Assembly: GCA_030590865.1 (NCBI GenBank) | Contig: JAUVCD010000012.1 | Span: 1-32,035 of the forward strand | DNA: 32,035 bases | Source: Myxococcales bacterium | Lineage (GTDB): Bacteria > Myxococcota_A > Polyangia > Polyangiales > Polyangiaceae | Direction: 5' to 3' | In this document: piece after piece, positions 30,725 through 32,035 of the stretch | Layout of the letters: every line of letters begins with the position of its first letter | How positions within the stretch are numbered: the first letter of the stretch is position 1 | Notes under the pieces: model-generated | Databases searched by the model: none | Seen by the model: only the letters and a program-made list of their open reading frames with translations | What the model was told of the DNA's origin: nothing | Translations under genes and position numbers: made by a program

Positions 30725-32035
30725 CTACTGGGCCTGGATGGCGGTGATGGCCACCGTGTTGACGATGTCTTCGACCAGGCAGCCGCGGCTGAGATCGTTG
30801 ACCGGCTTGTTGAGGCCCTGCAGCACCGGACCCACCGCCACGGCATGGGCTGACCGCTGTACGGCCTTGTAGGTGTTGTTGCCCGTGTTCAAGTCCGGGA
30901 AGATGAACACCGTGGCGCGGCCGCCGACCTCTGAGCCGGGCAGCTTGCTCTTGGCCACACTGGCATCTACTGCCGCATCGTACTGGAGCGGACCCTCGAG
31001 CTTGAGGTCCGGCCGTCGCTGCTTGGCTAGCCGCACGGCCTCCTTGACCTTGTCCACGTCGGCGCCCTTGCCTGACTCGCCAGTGGAGTACGACAGCATG
31101 GCGACCAAGGGATCGATGCCGAAGGCCGCGGCCGTATCGGCGCTGGCCACGGCGATATCAGCGAGCTCCGATGCCGTGGGATCAGGGTTGACCGCGCAGT
31201 CGCCGTAGACCAACACCCGGTCCTCGAGACACATGAAGAATACGCTCGAGACCAGCGAGTAGCCCCGCTTGGTCTTGATGATCTCCAGCGCTGGTCGAAT
31301 GGTCCGGGCCGTCGAGTGCGTGGCGCCTGCTACCATGCCGTCCGCGCGGCCGGTGTGCACCATGAGGGTGCCGAACACCGCCGGTTCGACCACGGTCTCG
31401 CGGGCGAGCTCCAGCGTAACGCCCTTGTGCTGGCGCGCTTTGTGGTAAAGGGCGGCGAACTCCTCGGTCCAGGGGCCGTCGTTGGGATCGATCAGCTGGG
31501 CGCCCTCGAGCTCCAGGTTGAGCTGCCCGGCGTGGTTCTCGATCTCCTTGGGCTTGCCCAAGATGGTCAGATCCACGACCTGAAGCCGGAGCAGCGCATC
31601 GGCGGCTTTGAGAATACGCTCGTCCTTCCCCTCTGGGAGCACGATGTGTTGGCGGTCACTGCGCGCGCGCCGGATGAGCTCATACTTGAACATTGTCGGC
31701 GTCGTCTGCTGTGGCTTGGACACTTGAATCGCCTCGGTGAGCAACTCGACGTCCACGTTGGTCTCGAAGATCTGCCGCGCCATCTCGAGCTCCCGCACGT
31801 TGTTCGGCTCGAGTACGGCATGGACCCTGGAGAGCTTCATGACCGTTTCGTAGGTGTTGAGGTGGGAGCGCACGATGGGGATGCGCGGACCTGGCAGCCC
31901 CTTGATCAGCTTCAGAACCGGCGTGGTGATCTCCCGCTCACCGCTCAGCACGATGCCGCCGATGTTGGGCGCGGCATGGGACATGAGCGACGCCAGGGCC
32001 ATGAAGATGACGTCGTGGCGATCGACGTGGGTGAC
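30725..32035 (-). CDS. pta: Phosphate acetyltransferase, long form, 3' part (partial)
   Basis: The frame continues past the first in-window Met (32002) to the window end (VTHVDRHDVIF precedes MALASL), and the family's N-terminal P-loop domain is absent, so the gene begins outside. The visible part is the end of the DRTGG domain (first ~100 residues) and the complete PTA_PTB catalytic domain with GMVAGATHSTARTIRPAL, VYGDCAVNPDP, SYSTGESGKGADVDKV, EGPLQYDAAV and FPDLNTGNNTYKAVQR. It interconverts acetyl-CoA and acetyl phosphate in acetate overflow and utilisation. Whether ackA is adjacent cannot be seen. It converges on the receiver-protein gene. Confidence 0.95.
   Translation of the reverse strand, partial: VTHVDRHDVIFMALASLMSHAAPNIGGIVLSGEREITTPVLKLIKGLPGPRIPIVRSHLNTYETVMKLSRVHAVLEPNNVRELEMARQIFETNVDVELLTEAIQVSKPQQTTPTMFKYELIRRARSDRQHIVLPEGKDERILKAADALLRLQVVDLTILGKPKEIENHAGQLNLELEGAQLIDPNDGPWTEEFAALYHKARQHKGVTLELARETVVEPAVFGTLMVHTGRADGMVAGATHSTARTIRPALEIIKTKRGYSLVSSVFFMCLEDRVLVYGDCAVNPDPTASELADIAVASADTAAAFGIDPLVAMLSYSTGESGKGADVDKVKEAVRLAKQRRPDLKLEGPLQYDAAVDASVAKSKLPGSEVGGRATVFIFPDLNTGNNTYKAVQRSAHAVAVGPVLQGLNKPVNDLSRGCLVEDIVNTVAITAIQAQ

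Noticed and set aside
31048-31056. TTGTCCACG near pta as another DnaA box
   Set aside because: Single mismatched site inside a conserved coding region, not clustered.

Overview
The window is a GC-rich chromosomal segment that looks like a myxobacterium (Myxococcota, most likely class Polyangia). The grounds are a DUF4215 Cys-rich repeat protein with a MYXO-CTERM-like tail at the left edge, a membrane-anchored Ser/Thr protein kinase, many lipoproteins with Gly-rich spacers, YVTN/GYF/zinc-ribbon membrane proteins and a receiver-DUF4388-type signalling protein. This assignment is inferred from gene content; there is no rRNA or other phylogenetic marker here. I see no tRNA, rRNA, CRISPR array, insertion sequence or prophage.

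Layout: (1) 1-3.0 kb: the 3' end of a surface protein and a convergent Ser/Thr kinase, separated by a hairpin-rich repeat. (2) 3.1-4.5 kb: a lipoprotein with a Gly-rich stalk. (3) 4.6-8.1 kb: a membrane-microdomain operon, an NfeD-like protein with an Asp/Ala linker followed by two tandem flotillin/SPFH proteins. (4) 8.2-10.5 kb: UDP-glucose/GDP-mannose dehydrogenase and an outer-membrane beta-barrel. (5) 10.6-14.8 kb: a short LeuA-family enzyme followed closely by a large carboxypeptidase-regulatory-domain protein ending in a PDZ domain. (6) 14.8-15.6 kb: YggS-type PLP protein (minus strand). (7) 15.8-17.1 kb: four tightly coupled small lipoproteins sharing an invariant nonapeptide next to the lipidated Cys and a Gly-Gly-X tail; this is the most unusual locus. 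(8) 17.1-21.9 kb, minus strand: a lipoprotein and two zinc-ribbon/TM/beta-propeller proteins. (9) 22.0-25.0 kb: small lipoprotein, RarA ATPase, then minus-strand TPR and NUDIX genes. (10) 25.0-25.7 kb: a long, comparatively AT-richer gap carrying three exact TTGTCCACA DnaA-type boxes. (11) 25.7-32.0 kb: beta-barrel, DapF, a large receiver/TM/PEGA-like protein, and the 3' part of phosphate acetyltransferase (minus strand, cut by the window end).

Housekeeping genes (dapF, rarA, yggS, pta, ugd, a leuA-like gene, NUDIX) are interleaved with envelope genes. The main signals not explained by ordinary annotation are the NPQPEPPG lipoprotein array with a sigma-54-like promoter in front, a roughly 160-nt repeat found twice and both times between convergent genes starting exactly at a stop codon, the DnaA-box cluster, and several start codons without a Shine-Dalgarno but with a -10-like hexamer a few bases upstream.
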